A DNA stretch of 64,000 bases from JAOBAU01 sp034667465 (GCA_034667465.1 JAXDJV010000031.1:1-64000), one strand, 5' to 3'. Shown: positions 43,026 through 51,425, numbered from the stretch's first letter. Notes: generated by a model from the letters alone, not told the origin. A program made the numbers and translations.

Positions 43026-43379
43026 TTAGCCCGCCATCGGCACGAGCGGTCGCACCTCGATCGTTCCCATCTTCGCCGACGGGATACGGGCGGCGATGCC
43101 GATTGCTTCATCCAGGTCGCCGGCCTCGATGAGGTAATACCCGCCGAGCTGTTCGCGCGTTTCGGCGAAGGGGCCGTCGGTGACGAGCCGCTTGCCGTCG
43201 CGGATGCGCACGGACGTCGCGGTCGACGTCGGCTGGAGTTGCGCGCCGGTGATCATGTTTCCGCTTGCTTTGATCTGCTCGGAGAACTGGCCATATTCGG
43301 CGTAGATCGCTTTCTGGTCGGCCTCGCTCATCTTTTCCCAGGTCTTCTCTTCGTCATGAATCAGCAGCAGGTATTTCAT
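43026..43379 (-). CDS. YCII-related (DGPF) domain protein
   Basis: 117 residues: MKYLLLIHDEEKTWEKMSEA and the DGPFAETREQLGGYYLIEA signature. YCII proteins have a ferredoxin-like fold and conserved His/Asp; function is unsettled. They are the standard genomic partners of ECF42-type sigma factors, and such a sigma gene lies on the other side of the DinB gene. Fourteen bases follow DinB, so both are co-transcribed from the promoter at 43922-43948. Confidence 0.92.
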   Translation of the reverse strand: MKYLLLIHDEEKTWEKMSEADQKAIYAEYGQFSEQIKASGNMITGAQLQPTSTATSVRIRDGKRLVTDGPFAETREQLGGYYLIEAGDLDEAIGIAARIPSAKMGTIEVRPLVPMAG

Positions 43380-43393
43380 CGTTTTCTCCTCTC

Positions 43394-43891
43394 TCAGAAA
43401 AACGGGTTTTCGTCGGCCGACGGTCCGTAGATTGACGGCAGCGCGACGTCGAGCGTGCGCAGGTAGGTGCTGAGCTGTCCGCGGTGGTGATAGACGTGGT
43501 TCAGGACGACCATCCGGACCACGCCGATTTTCGGCAGGCTGAAGATCGGCTGGCCTTCGCGCATCAGCGACCAGTTCGAGACGAGATCTTCGTCGCTCAT
43601 CGCGCCGAGAAGCGCCTTCGTCGAGATGTGGTTGTCGTCGAACATCGTCACGATCTCGGTCGCCGTCGACGGCACTTCCTCGGGTTGCATCTTCGCTTCG
43701 CCCGATGCGCTCTGCAGCATCGACGACACCTGCTTCTGCACCTGCGCGATGTGGACGGCCAGCTGGCCGAGCGTGCGCGCTTTCGGATGCGGCTTCCAGT
43801 CAAGCTTTTCGTCGGGGATTCGCTCGAGCAGACGACGCGTGGCGATCGCTTCCTGATCGAGCTCCGTGAGTACTGATTGCGCCATTGACAT
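43394..43891 (-). CDS. DinB family protein
   Basis: 165 residues, four-helix bundle. Metal His ligands appear in AVHIAQVQKQV and in NHVYHHRGQLSTYL, typical of DinB/YfiT thiol-transferase-like proteins (bacillithiol, mycothiol or glutathione S-transferases in related families). The ATG 43889-43891 has an AAGGAG Shine-Dalgarno. First gene of the DinB-YCII unit. Confidence 0.9.
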   Translation of the reverse strand: MSMAQSVLTELDQEAIATRRLLERIPDEKLDWKPHPKARTLGQLAVHIAQVQKQVSSMLQSASGEAKMQPEEVPSTATEIVTMFDDNHISTKALLGAMSDEDLVSNWSLMREGQPIFSLPKIGVVRMVVLNHVYHHRGQLSTYLRTLDVALPSIYGPSADENPFF

Positions 43892-43921
43892 GGGGTATCT
43901 CCTTTTCGATTTCGTGAGTGA

Positions 43922-43948
43922 ATCGAACGGCTCTCATCGAAATCGACA
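43922..43948 (-). promoter_or_regulatory. ECF42-type promoter for the DinB-YCII operon
   Basis: On the minus strand TGTCGA (complement of 43943-43948), 17 bp, then CGAT (complement of 43922-43925). From memory, ECF42 sigma factors use TGTCGA at -35 and a CGA/TC-like -10. It is about 30 bp before the DinB start. The match to the adjacent sigma family is what gives it weight. Confidence 0.6.
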
Positions 43949-43976
43949 CCCCTTCGAAAAAAAATTACGATCGGCT

Positions 43977-45209
43977 ATGGAAATCGCTGCCGCGGGCGCG
44001 GTCGACGAGCTTTATCGCTCGGACTGGGGCCGGATTCTGGCGACGCTCATCCGTCTGTTCGGCGATTTCGACGTGGCGGAGGAAGCGGCGCAGGAAGCGT
44101 TTGCCGCGGCCGTGGAGCGCTGGGACGCGGCGGGCGTTCCCGAACATCCGCGCGCGTGGATCATTCAGACGGCGCGTCACAAGGCGATCGATCGCATCCG
44201 GCGCCGCGCGTCGCTCGAAGAGAAGTTGCCGTTTTACGCGGCGCTTTCATCGAGCGTCGCCGACTCGCCCGAGATCGATCGCGATGAGATTCCCGACGAT
44301 CGGCTGCGGCTGATCTTCACCTGTTGCCATCCCGCGCTTGCGCCGGAAGTGCAGGTCGCGCTGACGCTGCGGACGCTGACGGGACTTGATACCGAGGAGA
44401 TCGCGCGCGCGTTTCTCGTCCCGACGGCGACGATGGCGCAGCGTCTCGTGCGCGCGAAACGGAAGATTCGCGACGCCGGCATTCCGTACACGATCCCCGG
44501 CAAAGCGGAGATGCACGAGCGGCTCGACGCGGTGCTGACCGTCATCTATCTCGTCTTCAGCGAAGGCTACGCAGCGACGCGTGGCGCGGGGCTGGTGCGC
44601 ACCGATCTGTGTGCCGAGGCGATTCGGCTGTGTCGTCTGGTGCGCGACCTGATGGCGCCGCAGCCGCCGCCGGAAGCGACGGCGCTGCTTGCGCTGATGC
44701 TGCTCCACGATTCGCGACGCGATGCGCGTCTCGATTCCGAAGGCGATCTGATCGTGCTCGATGATCAGGATCGGACGCGCTGGGATCCCGGGCAGATCGC
44801 CGAGGCGCTGCCGCTCGTCGAAGAAGCGCTGCGCGGCGGGCCGACGCCGTTCGCGCTGCAGGCGGCGATTGCGGCGCTGCATTGCGAGGCGACGAGCGCG
44901 GCGGAGACCGACTGGCCGCAGATCGTCCGGCTGTATGAACGGCTGGAAGCGATTCAGCCGTCGCCGGTCGTGACGCTGAACCGCGCTGTCGCCGTGGCGA
45001 TGGTCGTCGGTCCGCAACGCGCGCTGGCGATCATCGAGACGATCGCCGCGGAGCTCGACGGCTACCATCTGCTGCACGCGTCGCGCGCCGATCTGTTGCG
45101 ACGCGCCGGCGATCTCGAGGAAGCGGTGAAGAGTTATGAGCGCGCGCTCGCACTCGTCACGAATGAGAGCGAGCGCCGCTATCTTTCGCGGCGGCTCCGC
45201 TCGCTGTGA
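43977..45209 (+). CDS. ECF sigma factor, ECF42-like with C-terminal TPR region
   Basis: 410 residues. Sigma-2 region: AEEAAQEAFAAAVERW and PRAWIIQTARHKAIDRIRRR. Sigma-4: LRTLTGLDTEEIARAFLVP and ATMAQRLVRAKRKIRDAGIP. The long C-terminal half includes FSEGYAATRGAGLVRTDLC, ALLALMLLHDSRRDARLD and TPR-like helices to the end, the architecture of ECF42, which lacks an anti-sigma factor and is controlled through this extension. No Shine-Dalgarno is seen before ATG 43977. The nearby YCII protein agrees with the group. Confidence 0.92.
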   Translation: MEIAAAGAVDELYRSDWGRILATLIRLFGDFDVAEEAAQEAFAAAVERWDAAGVPEHPRAWIIQTARHKAIDRIRRRASLEEKLPFYAALSSSVADSPEIDRDEIPDDRLRLIFTCCHPALAPEVQVALTLRTLTGLDTEEIARAFLVPTATMAQRLVRAKRKIRDAGIPYTIPGKAEMHERLDAVLTVIYLVFSEGYAATRGAGLVRTDLCAEAIRLCRLVRDLMAPQPPPEATALLALMLLHDSRRDARLDSEGDLIVLDDQDRTRWDPGQIAEALPLVEEALRGGPTPFALQAAIAALHCEATSAAETDWPQIVRLYERLEAIQPSPVVTLNRAVAVAMVVGPQRALAIIETIAAELDGYHLLHASRADLLRRAGDLEEAVKSYERALALVTNESERRYLSRRLRSL

Positions 45210-45248
45210 GCGACCTTCTGGAACTGCTTATGCACGACGGTCGTTCGC

Positions 45249-46157
45249 ATGAAACGGCTTCAAATTACGTTCGCGCTTGTTCTCGCGGTCTGCGGTTGTC
45301 GTCATGCGCAGGTGCCGTTGCCGGCCACGCCGGCAACACTCTCGAGTGACTCCGCCGCGCGCGGCGAGTACATCGTCCGCAATGCCGCAGCTTGCGGCGG
45401 TTGTCACGCATCGTCGGAGCGAAATCCCGATGGCGCGCTCAGCGGCGGGAAGGAGTTTCACGACTGGCGCATCGGCACCGCGCGCGCGTCGAATCTGACG
45501 CCTGATGAGGAGACGGGCCTCGGCAGGTGGAGCGAGGCGGAGATCGTTCGCTCATTGCGGAACGGCGTACGCAAAGACGGACGACTGCTCGCGCCGGTGA
45601 TGCCGTACGAGTGGTTCCACGAGATGTCGGATGAGGATGCGTTCGCGGTCGCGCGCTATCTGAAATCGCAGCCGGCGGTCCGCAATAAAGTGACGCAGAG
45701 TCCGAACATCGTCTTCAAACTCGGCAAGCTGATTCTTCGTCCGGAGCCGGCGATGACGGTCGGAGCGACGCCACGTGCCGCGACCGCCGATTACGGACGA
45801 TACCTTTCGCAGCACGCAGCGCTCTGCGCCGAATGCCACACGCCGCGCACCGGCATCCGTTCGACGCCGGACATGAGCCGGCTGTTCGCCGGAATGGCGA
45901 AACCGCCGAAGGGATTTCCGGCGAATCCGTCGAACCTGACGCCCGATCCGACCGGCATCGCCGGATGGAGCGAAGACGATTTTCTGAAGACGCTGCACAC
46001 CGGCGTCACGCCGGACGGCGAGCATCTCCATCCGTTCATGCCGTGGAAGGAGAACGGGCGGATGACGGATGACGATCTGCGCGCGATCTTTCGCTTTCTC
46101 CGGACCGTGCCGCCGATCCACAACGTCGTGCCGCGGAAAGAGCAACCGGCGCAGTGA
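45249..46157 (+). CDS. Diheme c-type cytochrome lipoprotein
   Basis: 302 residues. Lipoprotein signal with lipobox LAVCGC. Two class-I cytochrome c domains: heme motif CGGCH (about residue 50) and CAECH (about residue 198), with axial Met candidates in APVMPYEWFHEMSDED and HPFMPWKENGRMTDDD. Such cytochromes accept electrons from GMC-type dehydrogenases or quinols. No dehydrogenase gene is adjacent; whether it serves the one at 16809-18713 is unknown. Confidence 0.88.
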   Translation: MKRLQITFALVLAVCGCRHAQVPLPATPATLSSDSAARGEYIVRNAAACGGCHASSERNPDGALSGGKEFHDWRIGTARASNLTPDEETGLGRWSEAEIVRSLRNGVRKDGRLLAPVMPYEWFHEMSDEDAFAVARYLKSQPAVRNKVTQSPNIVFKLGKLILRPEPAMTVGATPRAATADYGRYLSQHAALCAECHTPRTGIRSTPDMSRLFAGMAKPPKGFPANPSNLTPDPTGIAGWSEDDFLKTLHTGVTPDGEHLHPFMPWKENGRMTDDDLRAIFRFLRTVPPIHNVVPRKEQPAQ

Positions 46158-46187
46158 GGACGATCGTCATGTCCTAACATTGCGCGC

Positions 46188-46658
46188 ATGAACAAAGGCG
46201 AACATCAATACAGCGCGCAGCTGGTCTGGGACGGCAATCACGGCAACGGGACGGCGGACTACGCCGAGTATGGACGCGAGCATCGGCTGCTCATCGACGG
46301 GAAGCCGGAGCTGAGCCTGACCGCGGATGCCGCCTTTCGCGGCGACGCGGCGAAACACAATCCCGAGGATCTCCTCATCGCCGCGATCTCGTCATGTCAC
46401 ATGCTTTCGTATCTCGCGCTTTGCGCGAAGTACGGGATCAGCGTGTTGTCGTACGAGGACGCGGCGAGCGGCACGATGCAGGAGGACGGGAAAGGCGGCG
46501 GACGCTTCGTTGAGGTGACGCTTCGGCCGAAGGTGACGATCGCCGACCCGGAGCAGATCGACCGCGCCGTGAAGCTGCACGATCGCGCGCACGAGCTCTG
46601 CTTCATCGCCAACTCGTGCAGCGTGCCGATTCATCATCAGCCGGAGGTTCGCGCGTGA
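46188..46658 (+). CDS. OsmC family peroxide-reducing protein
   Basis: 156 residues. Both redox Cys are present: NPEDLLIAAISSCHMLSYL and ELCFIANSCSVP. OsmC/Ohr proteins reduce organic hydroperoxides. The first part AQLVWDGNHGNGTADYAEY resembles the OsmC subgroup rather than Ohr. Its last bases overlap the start of the ACT gene. Confidence 0.9.
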   Translation: MNKGEHQYSAQLVWDGNHGNGTADYAEYGREHRLLIDGKPELSLTADAAFRGDAAKHNPEDLLIAAISSCHMLSYLALCAKYGISVLSYEDAASGTMQEDGKGGGRFVEVTLRPKVTIADPEQIDRAVKLHDRAHELCFIANSCSVPIHHQPEVRA

Positions 46659-47050
46659 AGGATCTGTCGATTTTGCTCGACGATCGTCCGGGTGCGCTCG
46701 CCGAAATGGGTGAGGCGCTCGGCCGCGCGGGCGTGAGCGTTGAAGGCGGCGGCGTCTTCTTGACGAACGGCGCCGGAGTCGCGCATTTCCTTTTCAACGA
46801 TGGCGCCGCTGCACGCGCGGCTTTGGAAGCGGCCGGAATTCGCGTCGTCGCCGAGCGTGAAGTGCTCGTGCAGAAGCTGCGTCAGAACGAGCCGGGGCAG
46901 CTCGGAAAGATCGCGCGGCGGATGGCGGAAGCGGGCGTGAACATCGAGGTGCAGTACAGCGATCACGATCACAATCTGATCCTGGTCGTCGACGACTTCG
47001 CGCGCGGACGGGACGTGTCGGAGCAGTGGATGCGCGAGTCGCGGATTTAA
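46655..47050 (+). CDS. ACT domain protein
   Basis: 131 residues with two ACT-like halves: DLSILLDDRPGALAEMGEAL and VLVQKLRQNEPGQLGKIARR with YSDHDHNLILVVDD. ACT domains bind amino acids. No catalytic domain attached. GTG start at 46655 overlaps the OsmC stop (GTGA), typical of translational coupling. Confidence 0.85.
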   Translation: MKDLSILLDDRPGALAEMGEALGRAGVSVEGGGVFLTNGAGVAHFLFNDGAAARAALEAAGIRVVAEREVLVQKLRQNEPGQLGKIARRMAEAGVNIEVQYSDHDHNLILVVDDFARGRDVSEQWMRESRI

Positions 47051-47094
47051 CTTCGGCAGTTATTCCGTGCCGTGGGTAGGGAATTGTGCCGTTG

Positions 47095-47118
47095 GGGCCC
47101 TCCATATACAGGAGGCCC
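47095..47118 (+). promoter_or_regulatory. Hairpin sequestering the Shine-Dalgarno of the ice-binding-like gene
   Basis: GGGCCCTCC (47095-47103), loop ATATACA, and GGAGGCCC (47111-47118) form eight base pairs with one bulged C. The right arm contains the Shine-Dalgarno AGGAGG (47110-47115), five bases from the TTG start. When folded it would block initiation. An RNA-thermometer or switch is possible; no ligand-binding fold is seen. Confidence 0.6.
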
Positions 47119-47120
47119 AA

Positions 47121-48065
47121 TTGCAATCCTCCATCGGCGCGGTACTGATTCTAACGGCGTGGGCGGTGGCACCCGCGATTGCGAGTGAGCCATCGCTCGG
47201 TTCCGCCGCGAGCTTCGCGGTGCTCGGCGGATCGTCGGTCACGAATCGCGGGGCGACGCGCGTAACCGGCAACGTCGGCGTGAGTCCCGGCGGCAGCGTC
47301 TCCGGATTCACGGCCGCTTCGTTGTCGGCGGGCGAGATTCATCGCGACGACGCGCTCGCTCGTTCGGCGCAGCGCGATGTCAGCAGTCTGCTCGTGTCGG
47401 GAGCATGCACGCCGGTCACGATCTCCGGCACTGTCGCTCCAGGAAGTTACTGCGTCGCTTCAATCCCGCAGCAACTGACACTCGACGGCGGAGCGGACGC
47501 GGTCTGGATTTTCCGCGTCGCCGGCGACCTGCGCACTGTCGCCGCGTCATCGATCGTGTTGATGAATGGCGCCACTGCGTCGCACATCTTCTGGCAGGTG
47601 GCGGGTTCCGTGACTCTGGGGCAAGGGACGCAGTTCGCGGGAAACATCGTCGCGGACGGCGACATCACTCTCGAATCCGGGGCCGCGCTTTATGGCCGCG
47701 CACTCGCTCGCGGTGCGGTGACGCTCAACGCGAACGTAGTGACGCTCTGCTGTGATCCGATCACGCTGCTGCCGATCGCCGGCCGCGCGATTTCTGCCGC
47801 GGGCGGAACGGCTCCAGTCACGTTTGCCGCTTCCACTCTGCCGCCCGGCTGGTCGCTGAGCCCATCGGGGGTGTTGACGAGCGCCTTCACACAAGCGCCG
47901 GTTCTGTTCATCGTCACAGCGACCGATGCCACCGGCTGCACCGGTTCGCGCGCGTACAGCGTCGCGTTCCCGCCGTTGCCGGCAGGTGGGCCGACGCTTT
48001 CGTTTTGGTTGCTGGTCGTGTTGGGCGTTGGTCTCGTGATGGTGGGCGTGAGGATGTTGCCGTGA
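47121..48065 (+). CDS. Ice-binding-like (DUF3494) secreted protein
   Basis: 314 residues from the TTG at 47121, which has a perfect AGGAGG five bases upstream and starts a signal peptide (QSSIGAVLILTAWAVAPAIA). The mature part LGSAASFAVLGGSSVTN, then RVTGNVGVSPGGSVSGF, TLDGGADAVWIFRVAGDL, and FAGNIVADGDITLESGAALY are the standard repeats of the DUF3494 beta-helix (ice-binding-protein family). An Ig-like segment and a C-terminal helix (FWLLVVLGVGLVMVGVRM) follow and would anchor it. Many family members have no ice activity and are adhesins. First gene of a four-gene operon. Confidence 0.85.
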   Translation: MQSSIGAVLILTAWAVAPAIASEPSLGSAASFAVLGGSSVTNRGATRVTGNVGVSPGGSVSGFTAASLSAGEIHRDDALARSAQRDVSSLLVSGACTPVTISGTVAPGSYCVASIPQQLTLDGGADAVWIFRVAGDLRTVAASSIVLMNGATASHIFWQVAGSVTLGQGTQFAGNIVADGDITLESGAALYGRALARGAVTLNANVVTLCCDPITLLPIAGRAISAAGGTAPVTFAASTLPPGWSLSPSGVLTSAFTQAPVLFIVTATDATGCTGSRAYSVAFPPLPAGGPTLSFWLLVVLGVGLVMVGVRMLP

Positions 48066-48838
48066 CGGAGCCGGCTGCCGCGAAGCCGTGCATCTGGTGT
48101 GGTGCAAAGCAGGAAGATCCGAATGCGCTGCGATGCGCCAGCTGCCATCTGTGGCTGGAGCGGAGGCAGTGCGGCGTCTGCGGCGAGCCGATTTCTCCCG
48201 ACGCGTCGTACTGCAATGCTTGCAAGTCACTGCAGACGACTTTGTACAAGAACTGCCGCGTGTGTCAGGCGCGGCTACCGAAAAACGCAGACCGTTGTAA
48301 TGCATGCACGTCGCTTCAGAGCTGGCGGCGCCTCGTGCCGGTTTCGCAGACCACGATCGCCATGCTGGCTGCGCTCCTCTCAGCGATGTCGGCGTTACTC
48401 CCGCACGTGTCAGATGCATTGCATCGAAACTCTGACACTTCGTTCATCGTGACGAGCGCCACCGGCGACGCCATCGTGCTGGCCGTCACAAACACGGGCA
48501 GGAGTGCGTCGGTGCTGCAACACTTTGACCTCGAGTTCGGGAAGTTGCCGCTCGAACCGGTGGAGCTCAGGGTCATCCCCGAGGATCGCAACAGCGGCAA
48601 AACCTACATTCCGCCGGGGTCGAGCATCGTTCACCTTCAGGCGTCCGGGATCAACGTTCGCGGTGGCGAAAGCAAACAGCGGATTCGCGAGCTGTTGAGC
48701 CTCGGCCGCGACGTGACGCTGACGGTTTCGATCAAAGAGTCGGACGACCGTGCGGAAGGTCCATGGACGAAGGTGGCGTCGCGTATGCCGGCATCATTCA
48801 TCCGCGATTTCATTCTGGGGAGGATTGCCGATGAATAA
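48062..48838 (+). CDS. Triple zinc-ribbon protein with a membrane helix
   Basis: 258 residues. Three C-x2-C...C-x2-C ribbons in the first 80 residues: CIWCGAKQEDPNALRCASC, CGVCGEPISPDASYCNAC and CRVCQARLPKNADRCNAC. A membrane helix (TTIAMLAALLSAMSALLP) follows, then a beta-rich domain (about 130-258). The ribbons are likely cytoplasmic and the last domain outside. Start GTG 48062 overlaps the preceding stop (GTGA). No function known. Confidence 0.8.
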   Translation: MTEPAAAKPCIWCGAKQEDPNALRCASCHLWLERRQCGVCGEPISPDASYCNACKSLQTTLYKNCRVCQARLPKNADRCNACTSLQSWRRLVPVSQTTIAMLAALLSAMSALLPHVSDALHRNSDTSFIVTSATGDAIVLAVTNTGRSASVLQHFDLEFGKLPLEPVELRVIPEDRNSGKTYIPPGSSIVHLQASGINVRGGESKQRIRELLSLGRDVTLTVSIKESDDRAEGPWTKVASRMPASFIRDFILGRIADE

Positions 48839-49589
48839 GGGCATCGCGTCGCTTCTGTTCCTCTGCCTCGCGCTGATTCAGCCTTCTGTCGCGCTTGCGC
48901 AGACGACCAACGACATCGAAGTGCAACTCGAAGGCTGCGAAGACGTCCGTCATGCCTCGATCATTTTGCACGGTGAAGATAAGGCCACGCTGCCGCTCAC
49001 GCTCGCCGCCGACGGCCTTTGGAAGGCCCATCGGTTGCTGTCATTCAAAGTGTCGCAGACAACCGCAAGTCTGCGCCTTTATCCCGGCCGGACTACCTGC
49101 CGCCGCCCGCTGGCTGATCAGACGGACAAGCAGGGGAACGCCATCGCCCGGTTCGTATTTCAATGCGTCGGAGCGGACTACCGCCGCATCGAGTTCTATA
49201 CAGGGGATGTCTCGATCGCGTACAAGCGACACTTGGATCAATCCGCAGATCGCGGCGACGTCGAATGTAACGAAAGGGGCGAATTCCGATCCGGTCACGG
49301 CACGATCACCGACGTCGATGCGAGTAGCGAACAGATCTTCATCTATCCCGGCATGGCGAGCGCCAATGTCAGCGGGCCCGGCATCCTCGTCAGCAACCTT
49401 GCGAAGACGCGCCATGCGCTTTTTGTGAAGAAGTTTTCGCGTGCGGAGTTGGGTGACCTCTTCGTTCGACAGCTCGCCACCGGCAACGCTGCCGGACCTC
49501 CAGTGCTTTCCGACAACTGGCGGCTGCGCATGCAGATGAGACTTGAAAAACTCGGAGTCAACGACGTCTCTGTGTCGGTGCGGCGATGA
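48831..49589 (+). CDS. Secreted protein of unknown function
   Basis: 252 residues with a signal peptide (MNKGIASLLFLCLALIQPSV ending ALA). Four Cys in the mature part suggest disulfides. Beta-rich with no recognised family. Overlaps the gene before by eight bases and the next by four (ATGA), so it belongs to the ice-binding-like operon. Confidence 0.75.
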   Translation: MNKGIASLLFLCLALIQPSVALAQTTNDIEVQLEGCEDVRHASIILHGEDKATLPLTLAADGLWKAHRLLSFKVSQTTASLRLYPGRTTCRRPLADQTDKQGNAIARFVFQCVGADYRRIEFYTGDVSIAYKRHLDQSADRGDVECNERGEFRSGHGTITDVDASSEQIFIYPGMASANVSGPGILVSNLAKTRHALFVKKFSRAELGDLFVRQLATGNAAGPPVLSDNWRLRMQMRLEKLGVNDVSVSVRR

Positions 49590-50512
49590 CGCCGCGCATC
49601 ATCATCTTCATCCTCGGCGCGCTCGTCGTTGCCGCCTCCGCGTCAGCGCAATTTCCCGCCTTCGACGTGGACGATTTCGTTGCTCCCGGCGACGGAGTCA
49701 TGTTCGTTTCGCGCGTCGGCACCGGCTACGTCGCGAACCTCATCGACGGTTATCGTCCCGCTGAGCAGAACGCGCTGTTCGTCCATCTGGCCAACAGCCT
49801 CTACTGGTCGAACTTTCAGCTCGACTACAAACGCAGCGAGGTTCGCGGATCGGAGGAGAGCGGACGCGCGCACGTGCAGAGTTGTCGCTGCACGCCGCCG
49901 ATCTACTTCCCGACGCCGCCGCCGCGCGACGCCACGCCGGCCGCGCCGCTGCCGGGTTCGCGCGACACGTTGCAGTTCTCCTTCTATCGCCGCCAGTCGG
50001 GGATCGTCCTCCGCACGCGCGCAACATACGAGCGCCAGGCGATCGACACGACCGTCACGTCAATCACGAACGGCGATGTCGTCGCGAAGTTGTCGGGCGA
50101 TGAGCAGACGTTCGGACTCGATGCCGACCTTTCCTTCGGTCACCATCTTTTCGGTTCGCTCATCGTCGCGCGCACGATTCGCGATGGCACGACTGACGAC
50201 GACGCGCAAACGACAATCGCGTACGTCGCGCGCATTCCGGTCGTTTCGCTGCGCAGGATTCTCCTCCGTCCGACGATCACCGTCGCCGCCGTCTCCGGCC
50301 GCGGCCACGCCGGTCTGAACGTCATCAATCCTGCCATCGAAGCGTACTGGCACGATGTGAATACGGGAGTAAACGTGCATCTGATCTGGAGTCCGCAAAC
50401 GACGCGCGACGGCGTGCAGAGCTGGCGGACAAAACATCAGCTGGCGTTCTTCGTCGACTCCGCGATCTTCGCGCGACTGTTCGGCGTGCTCGCGGCGCCG
50501 GCGAAGGATTGA
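49586..50512 (+). CDS. Probable outer-membrane or secreted beta-rich protein
   Basis: 308 residues with a signal peptide (IIIFILGALVVAASASA). Alternating strands such as LQFSFYRRQSGIVLRTRATY, TFGLDADLSFGHHLFGSLIV and LLRPTITVAAVSGRGHAGL suggest an outer-membrane beta-barrel; a Pro-rich CRCTPPIYFPTPPPRD insert is unusual. Last gene of the four-gene operon; its final 76 bases overlap the convergent DoxX gene. Confidence 0.72.
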   Translation: MTPRIIIFILGALVVAASASAQFPAFDVDDFVAPGDGVMFVSRVGTGYVANLIDGYRPAEQNALFVHLANSLYWSNFQLDYKRSEVRGSEESGRAHVQSCRCTPPIYFPTPPPRDATPAAPLPGSRDTLQFSFYRRQSGIVLRTRATYERQAIDTTVTSITNGDVVAKLSGDEQTFGLDADLSFGHHLFGSLIVARTIRDGTTDDDAQTTIAYVARIPVVSLRRILLRPTITVAAVSGRGHAGLNVINPAIEAYWHDVNTGVNVHLIWSPQTTRDGVQSWRTKHQLAFFVDSAIFARLFGVLAAPAKD

Positions 50513-50880
50513 GCGAGCAGCCAGGCGCACGCCGACGCCGAGAACACCGAGGCATCGAGCGGCGATTTGATCCCCGACGACAGCGCCATCGCGAGGCCGA
50601 ACACCGCGAGCAGAATCGCGGCGCCGACGGCCGCCTGGCGCACTCGGAATCCGGCGATGAGCGCGAGGCCGATGAGCGTCTCGGCTGCCGTCGCGGCGAC
50701 GGCGAGGAATGGATACGTCACCGGCGGCAGGAACGAGTTCACTTCGCCGGTGTAGCGGATGAACTCCGCGAACGGATGCGGGCCGCGGTCGAACCAGAGT
50801 CCGAATCGCGCCGCGACCGCCGAGAGGAACGCGGCGCCGAGTGCGAGGCGTGCACAGAGAATCGCCAACCGCGTGTTCAT
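50437..50880 (-). CDS. DoxX-like membrane protein
   Basis: 147 residues with four helices: NTRLAILCARLALGAAFLSA, FLAVAATAAETLIGLALIAG, QAAVGAAILLAVFGLAMALS and SVFSASACAWLLAQSFAGA. This is the DoxX/DoxD fold; many members are oxidoreductase or stress subunits. Starts with an ATGA overlap with the cupin gene. The 3' end reads into the convergent gene (50437-50512). Confidence 0.8.
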   Translation of the reverse strand: MNTRLAILCARLALGAAFLSAVAARFGLWFDRGPHPFAEFIRYTGEVNSFLPPVTYPFLAVAATAAETLIGLALIAGFRVRQAAVGAAILLAVFGLAMALSSGIKSPLDASVFSASACAWLLAQSFAGAASTPNSRAKIAESTKNAS

Positions 50881-51329
50881 TGCAGGTCCAGCGGCGCGAG
50901 GTTGTGCTCTGCGCAGTAGCGGAGGTAGATGTCGCGCAGCGACGATGCGGTGTCGCGGCGCAGCGGCTGATCGTCGTCGCCGAGGTATTCCATCGCGCCG
51001 AACGACGTGATGTGGACGATGACCGGCTCGTCGCCGACCGCCATCCACGAATCGACGTTGCCGGCCGGCTCGAACACGTACGCGCCCGGTCCAACGAGCT
51101 CGCCGGTCTCGAGGAGTTGTCGCGTGCCGGAGAGATTGAAGCCATGCACGTCGCCGAGGTGACGGTGGCGCGGCACGATCGTTCCGGGATCGAGGCGGAG
51201 GAGGAGCACGCGGCCGCGATCGTTCGGGAAGAAGCGCAGCGGTTTGAACGATTCGCCGGGACCGAGCGGGATCCACGGGATCGATTCACTGTCGAGCGCC
51301 TGTGAGTTGTAGTTTTCCGGTACGTTCAT
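50877..51329 (-). CDS. ChrR-like cupin protein
   Basis: 150 residues. Cupin motif GTIVPRHRHLGDVHGFNLSG with three His, second motif at SWMAVGDEPVIVHITSFGA. Like the metal-binding cupin of ChrR or of 2,4'-dihydroxyacetophenone dioxygenase. Operon with DoxX, divergent from the MocR gene, so probably under its control. Start ATG 51327-51329. Confidence 0.82.
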   Translation of the reverse strand: MNVPENYNSQALDSESIPWIPLGPGESFKPLRFFPNDRGRVLLLRLDPGTIVPRHRHLGDVHGFNLSGTRQLLETGELVGPGAYVFEPAGNVDSWMAVGDEPVIVHITSFGAMEYLGDDDQPLRRDTASSLRDIYLRYCAEHNLAPLDLQ

Positions 51330-51388
51330 GACATCTCCTTTTCGAGCTGCATGATCGCTCCGCAAGCGGCTCTGATAAAGAGCCACAA

Positions 51389-51403
51389 TTGACAAAGTTG
51401 ACA
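51389..51403. promoter_or_regulatory. Tandem TTGACA direct repeat in MocR/cupin divergent region
   Basis: TTGACA-AAG-TTGACA, two direct repeats nine bases apart. MocR proteins commonly bind direct repeats in the shared promoter of their target; either copy could also be a -35 box. It lies 22 bp before the MocR start. Confidence 0.5.
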
Positions 51404-51425
51404 GGGCCAAGTTCACTGGTCGTTG

